DNA of 64,000 bases, from positions 62,001-126,000 of the forward strand of contig NZ_OBMI01000003.1 of the NCBI RefSeq assembly GCF_900199185.1, in the 5' to 3' direction. Each line of letters starts with the position of its first letter. The first letter of the stretch is position 1. A model generated the notes under the pieces. That model did no database searches, was not told the origin of the DNA, and saw only the letters and a list, made by a program, of their open reading frames with translations. This stretch comes from Sphingomonas guangdongensis (lineage in GTDB: Bacteria > Pseudomonadota > Alphaproteobacteria > Sphingomonadales > Sphingomonadaceae). Shown piece by piece: positions 33,331 through 41,469 of the stretch. The position numbers and the translations under genes were made by a program.

Positions 33331-34902
33331 ATGACCCTGACCGGCGAGCTCTTCATCGGCGCCGAGCGCCTTGCGCGTGGCGAGCAATTCCAGGCGGCGG
33401 ACCCCGCGACCGGCGCGCTGATCGAGGACGTTTCGTTCAGCGTCGCGACGGTTGAGGATGTCGCGGCCGCCTGCGCGGCGGCCGAGGCGGCGTTCCCGAT
33501 CTACAGCCAGCTTCCGCTCGAGCAGCGCGCAACCTTCCTGGAGGCGGTTGCCGACGAGATCGAGGCGCTGGGCGATGCGCTGACCGAGCGGGCGAGCCGC
33601 GAGTCGGGGCTGCCGGCGGCGCGGCTGAACGGCGAGCGGGGTCGCACCGCCGGCCAGTTCCGGCTGTTCGCACGCGAGGTGCGCGACGGCGGCTGGCAGC
33701 AGCTGCGCATCGATCGCGCCGATCCGGCTCGCACGCCTCCCAAGCCCGACCTGCGCCTGCGCACGGTGCCGCTCGGCCCCGTGGCCGTGTTCGGTGCGTC
33801 CAACTTCCCGCTCGCCTTCTCGGCGGCCGGGGGCGACACCGCGTCGGCGCTGGCGGCGGGCTGCACCGTGGTCGTGAAGGGGCATCCGGCGCACCCGGGA
33901 ACGTCGGAGCTGGTCGCGAGCGCGGTGCTGCGCGCCGTCGAGCGGACGGGGATGCCGGCCGGGGTCTTCTCGCTGCTGAACGGCACCTCCAACGAGCTGG
34001 GTGGCGCGCTGGTGCGCGATCCGCGCATCACGGCGGTCGGCTTCACGGGCTCGCGTGGGGGTGGCACGGCGCTGATGAAGATCGCGGCCGAGCGGCCGGT
34101 GCCGATCCCGGTCTATGCCGAGATGTCGAGCATTAATCCGGTCATCCTGATGCCCGCCGCGCTTTCCGCGCGGGGCAGTGCGATCGCCAAGGGCTATGTC
34201 GGCTCGCTGACGCTGGGAGCGGGGCAGTTCTGCACCAATCCGGGGCTGGTGCTCGGAATCGATGGCCCCGACCTCGACGCGTTCCTGAGCGAGGCGGGCG
34301 CCGCGCTCTCCGGGCTGCCGGCGCAGGTGATGCTGACCGCGGGCATCCACCGTGCTTATGAGGAGGGGCGCGCGCGCCTCGCCGGCTCGGCAGAGGTCAC
34401 GACCGTCGGCGAGGGACAGCCGGCGGACGGCCCGACCCACGGCCGCGCCGCGATCTTCTCCATTACCGGCGCGGACTTCCTGGCCGATCCGGCCCACGCG
34501 CATGAGGTGTTCGGCTCGACCTCGCTGGTGGTGCGCTGCGCTGACGCGGACGAGCTCGCGCAGGTGCTGGCCAAGCTGGAGGGGCAACTGACCGCGACGC
34601 TCCAGATCGACGAGGGCGATTATGCCGACGCCGCCAGGCTCGTGCCCGTGCTGGAGCGGGTCGCGGGGCGCGTGATCGCGAACGACTGGCCGACCGGGGT
34701 CGAGGTCACCCACGCGATGGTCCATGGCGGGCCCTATCCGGCGACATCCGACGGGCGCAGCACCTCCGTCGGCAGCCTCGCGATCGACCGTTTCCTGCGA
34801 CCGGTATCGTACCAAAGTCTGCCCGAAGCGCTGCTTCCCGCAGTGCTGCGCGACGGCGGCGCGGGTGCCGCGCCGGTCCGGGTCGACGGCAAGCGCGGCT
34901 GA
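33331..34902 (+). CDS. 2-oxoglutarate semialdehyde (2,5-dioxovalerate) dehydrogenase
   Basis: A 523-residue aldehyde dehydrogenase of the ketoglutarate-semialdehyde class. Signatures are the N-terminal ESGLPAARLNGERGRT region, FGASNFPLAFSAAGGDTASA, the catalytic Glu in YAEMSSINPV and the catalytic Cys in GAGQFCTNPG. It would finish the Weimberg pathway by making 2-oxoglutarate, the entry into the citric acid cycle. ATG 33331 follows CGGAGACAAAGCATC. It is divergent from the xylX unit. The same enzyme class serves L-arabinose and glucarate pathways, so context decides. Confidence 0.9.
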   Translation: MTLTGELFIGAERLARGEQFQAADPATGALIEDVSFSVATVEDVAAACAAAEAAFPIYSQLPLEQRATFLEAVADEIEALGDALTERASRESGLPAARLNGERGRTAGQFRLFAREVRDGGWQQLRIDRADPARTPPKPDLRLRTVPLGPVAVFGASNFPLAFSAAGGDTASALAAGCTVVVKGHPAHPGTSELVASAVLRAVERTGMPAGVFSLLNGTSNELGGALVRDPRITAVGFTGSRGGGTALMKIAAERPVPIPVYAEMSSINPVILMPAALSARGSAIAKGYVGSLTLGAGQFCTNPGLVLGIDGPDLDAFLSEAGAALSGLPAQVMLTAGIHRAYEEGRARLAGSAEVTTVGEGQPADGPTHGRAAIFSITGADFLADPAHAHEVFGSTSLVVRCADADELAQVLAKLEGQLTATLQIDEGDYADAARLVPVLERVAGRVIANDWPTGVEVTHAMVHGGPYPATSDGRSTSVGSLAIDRFLRPVSYQSLPEALLPAVLRDGGAGAAPVRVDGKRG

Positions 34903-34933
34903 CGCTTGCCGCCGCCGGAACTCTCCTGCAATC

Positions 34934-34947
34934 TGATAGCGATAACA
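34934..34947. promoter_or_regulatory. TAGCGCTA-type operator O5, degenerate (CBM-like / cupin pair)
   Basis: TGATAGCGATAACA, one mismatch in the core, 15 nt before the exported-protein gene. This is the weakest of the eight copies but sits in the same leader position as the others. Confidence 0.5.
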
Positions 34948-34962
34948 GAGAGGGAGAGGACC

Positions 34963-35553
34963 ATGCGGTATCTGGTGTGCGGGCTTGCCCTGGCCGCGCT
35001 GGCAACTGCCGGCGCGGCCCAGCAAGCGCGGATCAAGGAAACGATCATCAGCGATCCGGCGTCGGCCGGCTGGAACTTCGACGGCAATCCCAAGGTCAAG
35101 CAGGTCAAGGCCGACGGGCTGCCCGGCGGGCAGGCACTGCTGGTCACGATTGCGGCGAAGGGCGCAAACCCGTGGGACGTGCAGGCGCGCATGAAGGTGA
35201 AGGACGGGGTCGCGGCGGGCGATACCGTCACCTTCGGCTTCTACGCGCGCGCCGACAAGCCCGATCCCGGCAAGGAAACGGCGGGCGTCACCGTGCGGGT
35301 CCAGCGCGCGGCGGCGCCCTATGACGCCACCGTGGAGGGCGCGCTGGAGATCGGCCGCGAGTGGGCCTTCCACTGCCTGACTGGGGTCGCGCGCACCGCG
35401 CTGACCGCCGCGGAGACCGAAGTGTCGGTGCAGCTCGCGGGCGACCGGCATGCGGTCGCCTTCGGTCCTTGGATGGCGACCAAGCTCCCGGCCGGCGCAG
35501 GTGCCAATGCCAAGACCGGGTTGCCGTGCGGCAAGGCGCCGGGCACGACCTGA
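34963..35553 (+). CDS. Exported small protein with carbohydrate-binding-like beta-sandwich
   Basis: A 196-residue protein with a signal peptide (residues 1-19, ending GAAQQ). The remainder (PASAGWNFDGNPKVKQVK, GFYARADKPD, RAAAPYD, EWAFHCLTG) has the pattern of the family 4/9-like carbohydrate-binding modules often found with xylanases, without a catalytic domain. It might bind xylan in the periplasm or at the surface. ATG 34963 has an AGGGAGAGG site. Its stop overlaps the cupin gene start as TGATG, and it lies behind operator O5. The binding role is inference. Confidence 0.6.
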   Translation: MRYLVCGLALAALATAGAAQQARIKETIISDPASAGWNFDGNPKVKQVKADGLPGGQALLVTIAAKGANPWDVQARMKVKDGVAAGDTVTFGFYARADKPDPGKETAGVTVRVQRAAAPYDATVEGALEIGREWAFHCLTGVARTALTAAETEVSVQLAGDRHAVAFGPWMATKLPAGAGANAKTGLPCGKAPGTT

Positions 35554-36566
35554 TGAACGGGTTGCGCCCGCTGCCCGAGCGCGGGCGCGCCGATGCCGAC
35601 GCGTTCGCGGCGATCGTCGCCGCCGACCAGCCGGTGGTCCTGCGCGGACAGAAGGCCGACTGGCCGGCCGTGGCGGCGGCGGGGCAGGGCGGGGAAGCAG
35701 TCGCCCGCTACATCGCGCAGTTCGACCGCGGTGCGCCGGTCCAGGTCATGGTCGGGCCGGCCGCGATCAATGGCCGGTTCTTCTACCGCGACGACTGGGC
35801 CGGCTTCAACTTCACCCGCGAGCAGGTGCCGATCCGGGCGCTGCTCGGCGAGTTGCTGCGGCTGGCGGACACACCCGAGGCGCCGGCGCTCTACGCGGGG
35901 TCGGCGCCGACCGGCGAGCACCTGCCCGGCTGGGCGGAGGCGAACCCGCTCGACCTGCCGCTGCCCGACGCGGTCGCGCGCGTGTGGATCGGCAACGCGA
36001 CCCGGGTCGCGACCCATTACGACGGGTCGGCGAACCTCGCCTGCGTCGTCGCGGGTAAGCGGCGCTTTCTGCTGTTCCCGCCCGACCAGCTCCCCAACCT
36101 CTACATCGGCCCGCTCGACCGGACCATGGCGGGGCAGCCGGCCAGCCTGGTCGATCCCGACGCGCCCGACCTCAAGCGCTATCCCCGCTATGCCGAGGCG
36201 CTGCGGCACGCGATGGTCGCGGAGCTCGGCCCCGGCGACGCGATCTACATGCCGGCGCTCTGGTGGCACAACATCCAGGCGCAAGGGCCCCTCAACGTGC
36301 TGGTCAACTACTGGTCGGAGCGGCCGGGCGGCACTTCTCCCTTCGTTGCGATGGTTCATGCGCTGATGGCGGTCCGCGACCTGCCGGCCCGCGAGCGCGC
36401 GGTGTGGCGGGCGTGGTTCGACCATTATGTCTTCAACGACGAGGCGGCGCGCGCCGCAGATTATCTGCCGCCTGCCGTGCGCGGCGTGCTGGGTGCCGCC
36501 GCGCCGTCGCGGACCGAGCGCATCCGGCAGTTCCTGCTGCGCGCGCTCGCCGGTCCGGGTGGCTGA
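35553..36566 (+). CDS. JmjC-like cupin protein, putative Fe(II)/2-oxoglutarate oxygenase
   Basis: A 337-residue cupin-like/JmjC-fold protein. The Fe(II) triad is visible as His155-x-Asp157 (THYDGSANL) and His239 (ALWWHN), with Lys169 (AGKRRFLLFP) a possible 2-oxoglutarate contact. These proteins hydroxylate proteins or small molecules. Members of this type are commonly seen near tryptophan-halogenase and TonB-receptor genes. It overlaps the previous exported-protein gene by TGATG and so belongs to the xylan regulon. It has no signal peptide, so it works in the cytoplasm. The substrate is unknown. Confidence 0.78.
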   Translation: MNGLRPLPERGRADADAFAAIVAADQPVVLRGQKADWPAVAAAGQGGEAVARYIAQFDRGAPVQVMVGPAAINGRFFYRDDWAGFNFTREQVPIRALLGELLRLADTPEAPALYAGSAPTGEHLPGWAEANPLDLPLPDAVARVWIGNATRVATHYDGSANLACVVAGKRRFLLFPPDQLPNLYIGPLDRTMAGQPASLVDPDAPDLKRYPRYAEALRHAMVAELGPGDAIYMPALWWHNIQAQGPLNVLVNYWSERPGGTSPFVAMVHALMAVRDLPARERAVWRAWFDHYVFNDEAARAADYLPPAVRGVLGAAAPSRTERIRQFLLRALAGPGG

Positions 36567-36575
36567 GCGGGATCC

Positions 36576-38108
36576 TCACGCCTCCTCGATGCGGCGCTCC
36601 TCGTCCGGCAGAAGAGTCAGCGTGCGCCAGTCGAGTTCCTCCTGCAGCAGGTAGAAGCTGTCCGTCCCGATACGGTCGTCGGCGCGCAGCCGGTCGAGTG
36701 CGGCGCGCTGCGCGTCGATCGCCGCGAGCCCGGCGCGGCGCTGTTCCTCCAGCCAGGCGGCGCTCGCCGGATCGTCGACCGCGAGCTTCGCCTCGTAGCT
36801 GGCGCGCAGCCGATCGCCCGCCGGCATCGTTTCCAGCGCCGCGAGTGCCGCACGCGCGAGGTGCTGCCGCGCCGTCGCCAGTTCGGCGCGCGGATCCTCC
36901 ATCCGGTCGAGCCCGAGGCGGCGGATCAGCGGCGCGAGCGTCAGTCCCTGAACGACGAGCGTCGCGATCACGACGGCAAAGGCGGTGAGCGTCACCAGGT
37001 CGCGCTGCGGGAACTCCGGCGGCAGCGCAAAGGCGATTGCGAGCGACACCAGCCCGCGCATCCCACACCAGCCGACCAGCACGCCCTGTGCCGGTGTCGG
37101 CGGCTCGAGTGCGCCGCGCACCTGCGACCAGCGCCGCGCCGCCCAGTTCCACGCCAAAACCACGCCGAAGCGGGTCAGGACCACCGCGACGACGACGATC
37201 CCGGCAAAGCCGAGCGCGGGGCCGATCTCCGCCGCCGATAGTCGCTCCAAGATCGCGCGCGCCTGCATGCCCATGATCAGGAAGGCGACGACGTTGAGCA
37301 GGAAAACCACCGCCGCCCAGACGGCAAAGGACTGGACCCGCGCCCGCGGGGCGGACGTGATCTGCCGATCGGCCGCCAGCGACACGGCGAAGGCGACAAC
37401 CGCGAGCACGGCCGAGAGATGGAGGTGCTCGGCCGCCAGCCAGACGACGAACGCCGCCACGAACTGAAGGATGTTGCCGCCGAGCGTGCCGGCCACCAGC
37501 GGATTGATCCGCCGCATGAGCCAGGCGAGCGCGAGGCCGAGCAGGATCCCGCCCGGTACCGCCGCCGCCAGCCGCAGCGCGACCGACCCGGCCGAGCCGT
37601 CGGCGGTCTGTACCATCAACGCGCCTGAGAAGAGCAGCAGTGCGGTGGCGTCGTTCAGCAGGCTCTCGCCCTTCAGCACCGACACGGTCCGGTTCGGAAG
37701 GGGGACGGTGCCGGTGATGGCGGTCGCCGCCGCCGCATCGGGCGGCGCGACGATGGCGCCGAGCGCGATCGCCGCTGCGATCGGCAGCCCGACCAGCGCC
37801 CAGCCGAGCACTGCCACGACCGCGGTGGTCGCCAGCACGGCGACGACGGCGAGCACCGCGAGCGGCCGCCACAGCCGTCCGGCGGTCGCCAGCGGGAAGT
37901 CGAAGGCGGCGTCGAGCAGGACGGGGGCGATGAAAAGCGCGAGGGCCGTCGCCGGATCGAGCCCGATCGCGGGCGCGCCCGGCACCAGCGCCACGGTTGC
38001 ACCGGCGAGCGCGAGCAGCGACGGGTAGGGCAGGCCCAGCCGCCGCGCGACCTGCAGCAGCGCGATCGCGACCAGCAGCAGGACGAGCAGGCTCTCGAAG
38101 AAGGTCAT
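36576..38108 (-). CDS. CPA1-family Na+(K+)/H+ antiporter
   Basis: A 510-residue protein with about 12 hydrophobic segments. The antiporter core is PPDAAAATAITG (with the functional Asp in the fifth segment region) and KGESLLNDATALLLF, the classic CPA1 signature, with a C-terminal cytoplasmic tail rich in Arg/Glu. It exchanges Na+ or K+ for protons at the inner membrane. ATG 38108 lies 62 nt downstream of the halogenase-1 stop, so read-through from the long operon is possible, but a hairpin lies in the gap. The link to xylan use is likely only positional. Confidence 0.9.
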   Translation of the reverse strand: MTFFESLLVLLLVAIALLQVARRLGLPYPSLLALAGATVALVPGAPAIGLDPATALALFIAPVLLDAAFDFPLATAGRLWRPLAVLAVVAVLATTAVVAVLGWALVGLPIAAAIALGAIVAPPDAAAATAITGTVPLPNRTVSVLKGESLLNDATALLLFSGALMVQTADGSAGSVALRLAAAVPGGILLGLALAWLMRRINPLVAGTLGGNILQFVAAFVVWLAAEHLHLSAVLAVVAFAVSLAADRQITSAPRARVQSFAVWAAVVFLLNVVAFLIMGMQARAILERLSAAEIGPALGFAGIVVVAVVLTRFGVVLAWNWAARRWSQVRGALEPPTPAQGVLVGWCGMRGLVSLAIAFALPPEFPQRDLVTLTAFAVVIATLVVQGLTLAPLIRRLGLDRMEDPRAELATARQHLARAALAALETMPAGDRLRASYEAKLAVDDPASAAWLEEQRRAGLAAIDAQRAALDRLRADDRIGTDSFYLLQEELDWRTLTLLPDEERRIEEA

Positions 38109-38118
38109 GTGCGCTGGT

Positions 38119-38145
38119 GCTCCCGTAGCGACGTTCTGCGGGAGC
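38119..38145 (-). terminator. Hairpin between halogenase 1 and the antiporter
   Basis: Arms GCTCCCG (38119-38125) and CGGGAGC (38139-38145), extended by a G-T and an A-T pair, lie just before the antiporter start. No U-run follows. It might weaken read-through from the 13-kb operon. Confidence 0.35.
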
Positions 38146-38170
38146 GGAGCAGCGGCGGCAATCCCCGGCG

Positions 38171-39685
38171 TCAGCCGGTCGCGGCACCACGCGCCGCCAA
38201 CTCCTGCACCACCGCGCCGTGAGCCGGCAGCTGCGCGGCGACCCGCGCGTAGCCGCCGCGCAGCTCGCGCATCGCGGCGATCACCCGCGCGTCATCGAGC
38301 GCGTCGACCAGCGGGTCGTAGCCGGTCGGCATCACGCCCTGACCGATCAGCACGGCCACCCAGCTCGCGACCGAGAACAGGTCGTCGTCGTAGCGGAGCA
38401 CGCGGCCCTTCTCGCGAAAAAGGGCCAGGCGGGTGGCGAGCGTATCCGGCAGCGTCATGGTGCGCAGCGCGTCCCAGAACGGCTCGCCCACGCGGCCGTT
38501 GGCGGAATAGTGCAGGATTACGAAGTCGCGCACCGCGTCGATCTGCGCCGCCATCAGCCGGTTGTACTCCTGCGTCAGGATCGGGGCGAAGCCGCGGTCG
38601 GGGAACAGGGCGAACAGCTTCTGGATGCCGGACTGGATCAGGTGAATGGAGGTCGATTCGAGTGGCTCCAGAAACGCGCCGGCGAGCCCCAGCGCGACCA
38701 CGTTGCCCTCCCACAGCCGATCGCGTCGACCGGTGCGGAACGAGAGGGTGCGCGGTTCCCCCTCCGCCGCGCCGTCCAGGGCGGCGAGCAGCCGCGCCGT
38801 CGCGGCGTCGTCGGACAGCAGCCCCGACGCATAGACGAGGCCGTTGCCGGTGCGGTGCTGGAGCGGGATGCGCCAGCGCCACCCGGCATCGTGCGCGATC
38901 GCGCGGGTGAGCGGGAGCAGCGGCTCCGTGCGCGCCGACGGTACGGCCACCGCGCGGTCGCACGGCAGCCAGTGCGTCCAGTCGCGGAACGGCACCTTCA
39001 TCGCGTCGCCCAGCAGCAGGCTGCGAAAGCCGGAGCAATCGATGAACAGGTCACCGGTGACGATCCGCCCGCCGTCGAGGTGAAGCTGCGCGACGTGGCC
39101 GCTCGCGCCGTCATGCGCGACCCGGGTGATCCTGCCTTCGACCCGGACGACGCCGTGGTCCTCCGCCCGGCGCCTGAGATAGGCGGCGAAGCGGCTCGCG
39201 TCGAAGTGGTAGGCGTAGGCGAGTTGCGACAGCGGTGAGCGCCCGTCCGCGGACGGCGGGGCGAACCGGCTCGCGCGCGCGGCGACCGCGCTCAGCCAGT
39301 AATCCTCCAGCGGCCCGATGCCGTCGGCGGCGCGGTGCTTGAGCCACGCCATGTGGAAGTCGATCCCGTCGAAATCGCGGCCCTGCTGTCCGAACGGGTG
39401 GATGTACCGCTCGCCGGGAGCGCCCCAGCCGTGGAACTCGATGCCGAGCTTCATGGTCGCGCCGGTCGCCGCGACGAACTCGGCCTCGGGGATGCCAAGC
39501 AGGCCGAGGAATTCGCGGATGGGCGGGATCGTCGCCTCGCCGACCCCGACGGTGCCGATCGCCTCCGATTCGACCAGGGTGATGCGCCGCTGGCCGTCGG
39601 CGAGGAAGCGTGCGGCGGCGGCCGCCATCATCCAGCCGGCGGTTCCCCCGCCGACGATCACGACGTCGCGGATCGGTTCGCTCAC
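38171..39685 (-). CDS. Flavin-dependent tryptophan halogenase-like protein 1
   Basis: A 504-residue protein with the FAD motif GGGTAGW (13-19), GVGEAT (47-52), the catalytic Lys79 (MKLGIEF), WRWRIP (269-274) and Glu343-Ser344 (EPLESTS). All residues thought essential for chlorination or bromination of an aromatic ring via HOX and a lysine adduct are present at the positions seen in PrnA/RebH. GTG 39685 overlaps the GH9 stop as GTGA. It is the last gene of the GH10-to-halogenase operon. A reduced flavin supplier is not encoded in the window. The substrate is unknown; a free tryptophan substrate is only the family default. Confidence 0.93.
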   Translation of the reverse strand: MSEPIRDVVIVGGGTAGWMMAAAAARFLADGQRRITLVESEAIGTVGVGEATIPPIREFLGLLGIPEAEFVAATGATMKLGIEFHGWGAPGERYIHPFGQQGRDFDGIDFHMAWLKHRAADGIGPLEDYWLSAVAARASRFAPPSADGRSPLSQLAYAYHFDASRFAAYLRRRAEDHGVVRVEGRITRVAHDGASGHVAQLHLDGGRIVTGDLFIDCSGFRSLLLGDAMKVPFRDWTHWLPCDRAVAVPSARTEPLLPLTRAIAHDAGWRWRIPLQHRTGNGLVYASGLLSDDAATARLLAALDGAAEGEPRTLSFRTGRRDRLWEGNVVALGLAGAFLEPLESTSIHLIQSGIQKLFALFPDRGFAPILTQEYNRLMAAQIDAVRDFVILHYSANGRVGEPFWDALRTMTLPDTLATRLALFREKGRVLRYDDDLFSVASWVAVLIGQGVMPTGYDPLVDALDDARVIAAMRELRGGYARVAAQLPAHGAVVQELAARGAATG

Positions 39686-41469
39686 GCCGCCGGCTCGGTC
39701 GCGTCCAGCCACGCGGCCACCCAGGCGAGCGGCGCGTTCCAGTTGATCGCGACCTCGTTCAGCGCGAAGGCGCGCGCATTGTCCGACCAGCACGCCATCG
39801 GCGCGCAGTCCGCGGCCATGCCCTCCACCCCGTCGGTGCGTGAACCGCCATTGTTCGGCCCGCCCGAGACGACACCCGGGGGCGGCGGCGGGTAGGCCGG
39901 GTCGATCCCCGCCGCCCAGAAGCGGTGGTGCGGCGCGCGCATCGGATCGGTGCCGTAGCCGGAGACATAGGATCGTCCGACCGGATTGCGCCCGAGCAGA
40001 TAATCCATGACGTCGACGACCGCGGCGCGGTAGCGCGGCTCGCGCGTCCAGTCGTAAGCGAGGGCGATCAGCATCGCGCGATTGAGCAGGTTGCTGTTCG
40101 ACCCCCAGGCGAAGCGCGTGCCGGCATACGGGATGGCGAAGCCGGTCCGGTCGCGCTCGCGGGTCCAACCGTCGGCGGCAGCGATGATCCGCTGCCGCGC
40201 CTCGGCGCGCAACGGCGTGTCGGTGAGCGCGAGCGACACGAGCCCCAGTGCCGATACCGACGGCCAGCCGGGTTCGCGCGCGCTCTGTTGCAGGAACGAG
40301 GAGCCTTGCAGCACGGCGAGGTAGCGGGCGTCACGCGTGGTCGCGTAGAGTTCGGCCGCCGCCCAGAAACGCTCATCGGTGAGGTCGCTGTCGCCGTAGT
40401 TGCCGCTGCCGGTGAAGTCGGAGACGAAGTAGATCGCTCCGTTCCGCTCGGCGGCGGCCCAGGCGCGATCGGCCGCCTCGGCGCAGCGGCGCGCGAAGCC
40501 GGCGTCAATCGTGCGCCAGATGCGCGCGCACTGCGCCGCGACCGCTGCCAGGTTCAGCGTCGCGGCGGTGGACGGCGGGTGCAGCACGCGCTCCTCCCGA
40601 TCCCGGTCCGGCCGCATCGGCAGGGCGGTCCAGTTGCGGTCGGCGACCTTGTGGTGCGCCATGCCGCCGATCTCCACCTCGCTGAAGCGCAGCGGTTTCG
40701 AGGCGTCCGGCTGATCGACGGGCAGGCGCATCCGGCGGCCCTCGGGCACCTGCATCTTCAGCAGGAACTCGACCTCGTTGCGCGCCTCGTCGAGCAGGTC
40801 GGAGGTGCCGTTGTTCGCCTCCGGCACGCGCAGGCTGTTGTCGCCGAAGCGGGTGGGCAGGCGTTCGTAGAGGTTGAGGAGCGTCCAGGTCGCGATGCCA
40901 CCGTTCACGACGTACTTGCCGTGATCGCCCGCGTCGTACCAGCCGCCGGTCACGTCCATGGCATAGCCGCAGTTGGGCCAGTCGTTGCTGCGCGTATCCT
41001 TTCCCGACACGCAGGTCGCGTACTCGCGCGTGTGTGCCGCGGGTCGGGCCCAGCGCTCGCCGACCAAGCGTGCCTCGATCGCAGTGCCGGCACGATTATG
41101 GTAGAAATAGGCGAGCGCGTCGCGGGCAAGCGCAGCGTACGGGTGCGCCGCGATCGCGAAGCGTGGGCTGGTGCTGTCGCCCACTTTGACTACGAGGCCG
41201 TTGCCCGGCCGGCGGAGCGCGGAGAAGTCGGCGCGGTGCAGCGAGCGGCCCGATGCCGCATCGCGGCCGTACGGAACGGTGCGCCCACGCAGCAGCACGC
41301 GCCCGTCCGCTCCCGTCACCTGCCATGCGAGCGGGCGCGTTGCCGTCGTCTCCACGATCGCGCGCTTGGGTGCGCCCGGCGCGAAGCCGACGCCGTTCAA
41401 TCGCACCGCGCCGACCTGCGCCGCCGCCGGCGCGGCGATGGCGAGCGCCGCCGCGGCGAGCAGGCGCAT
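39682..41469 (-). CDS. GH9-family glycoside hydrolase with N-terminal CelD-like domain, exported
   Basis: A 595-residue GH9 enzyme. A signal peptide (1-18) is followed by an Ig-like CelD_N domain (about 19-105) and an (alpha/alpha)6 catalytic domain. The catalytic Asp pair lies in GGWYDAGDHGKY (Asp179, Asp182). The catalytic Glu lies near the end in NEVAINWNAPLAW. Family 9 acts mostly on beta-1,4-glucans, so within a xylan operon it might attack mixed glucan or glucosyl side chains. ATG 41469 overlaps the GH43 stop as TGATG. The unusually long prolines/glycines stretch near residue 535 is a loop. Confidence 0.92.
   Translation of the reverse strand: MRLLAAAALAIAAPAAAQVGAVRLNGVGFAPGAPKRAIVETTATRPLAWQVTGADGRVLLRGRTVPYGRDAASGRSLHRADFSALRRPGNGLVVKVGDSTSPRFAIAAHPYAALARDALAYFYHNRAGTAIEARLVGERWARPAAHTREYATCVSGKDTRSNDWPNCGYAMDVTGGWYDAGDHGKYVVNGGIATWTLLNLYERLPTRFGDNSLRVPEANNGTSDLLDEARNEVEFLLKMQVPEGRRMRLPVDQPDASKPLRFSEVEIGGMAHHKVADRNWTALPMRPDRDREERVLHPPSTAATLNLAAVAAQCARIWRTIDAGFARRCAEAADRAWAAAERNGAIYFVSDFTGSGNYGDSDLTDERFWAAAELYATTRDARYLAVLQGSSFLQQSAREPGWPSVSALGLVSLALTDTPLRAEARQRIIAAADGWTRERDRTGFAIPYAGTRFAWGSNSNLLNRAMLIALAYDWTREPRYRAAVVDVMDYLLGRNPVGRSYVSGYGTDPMRAPHHRFWAAGIDPAYPPPPPGVVSGGPNNGGSRTDGVEGMAADCAPMACWSDNARAFALNEVAINWNAPLAWVAAWLDATEPAA

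Noticed and set aside
25085..34902. Reading of the oxidative sugar genes as an L-arabinose pathway
   Set aside because: The SDR resembles the Caulobacter xylose dehydrogenase in several long segments and the locus is full of xylan enzymes; not excluded, only less likely.
36576..38108. Including the Na+/H+ antiporter as a functional part of the xylan operon
   Set aside because: A hairpin and a 62-nt gap separate it from the operon, and CPA1 antiporters have general ion-homeostasis roles.
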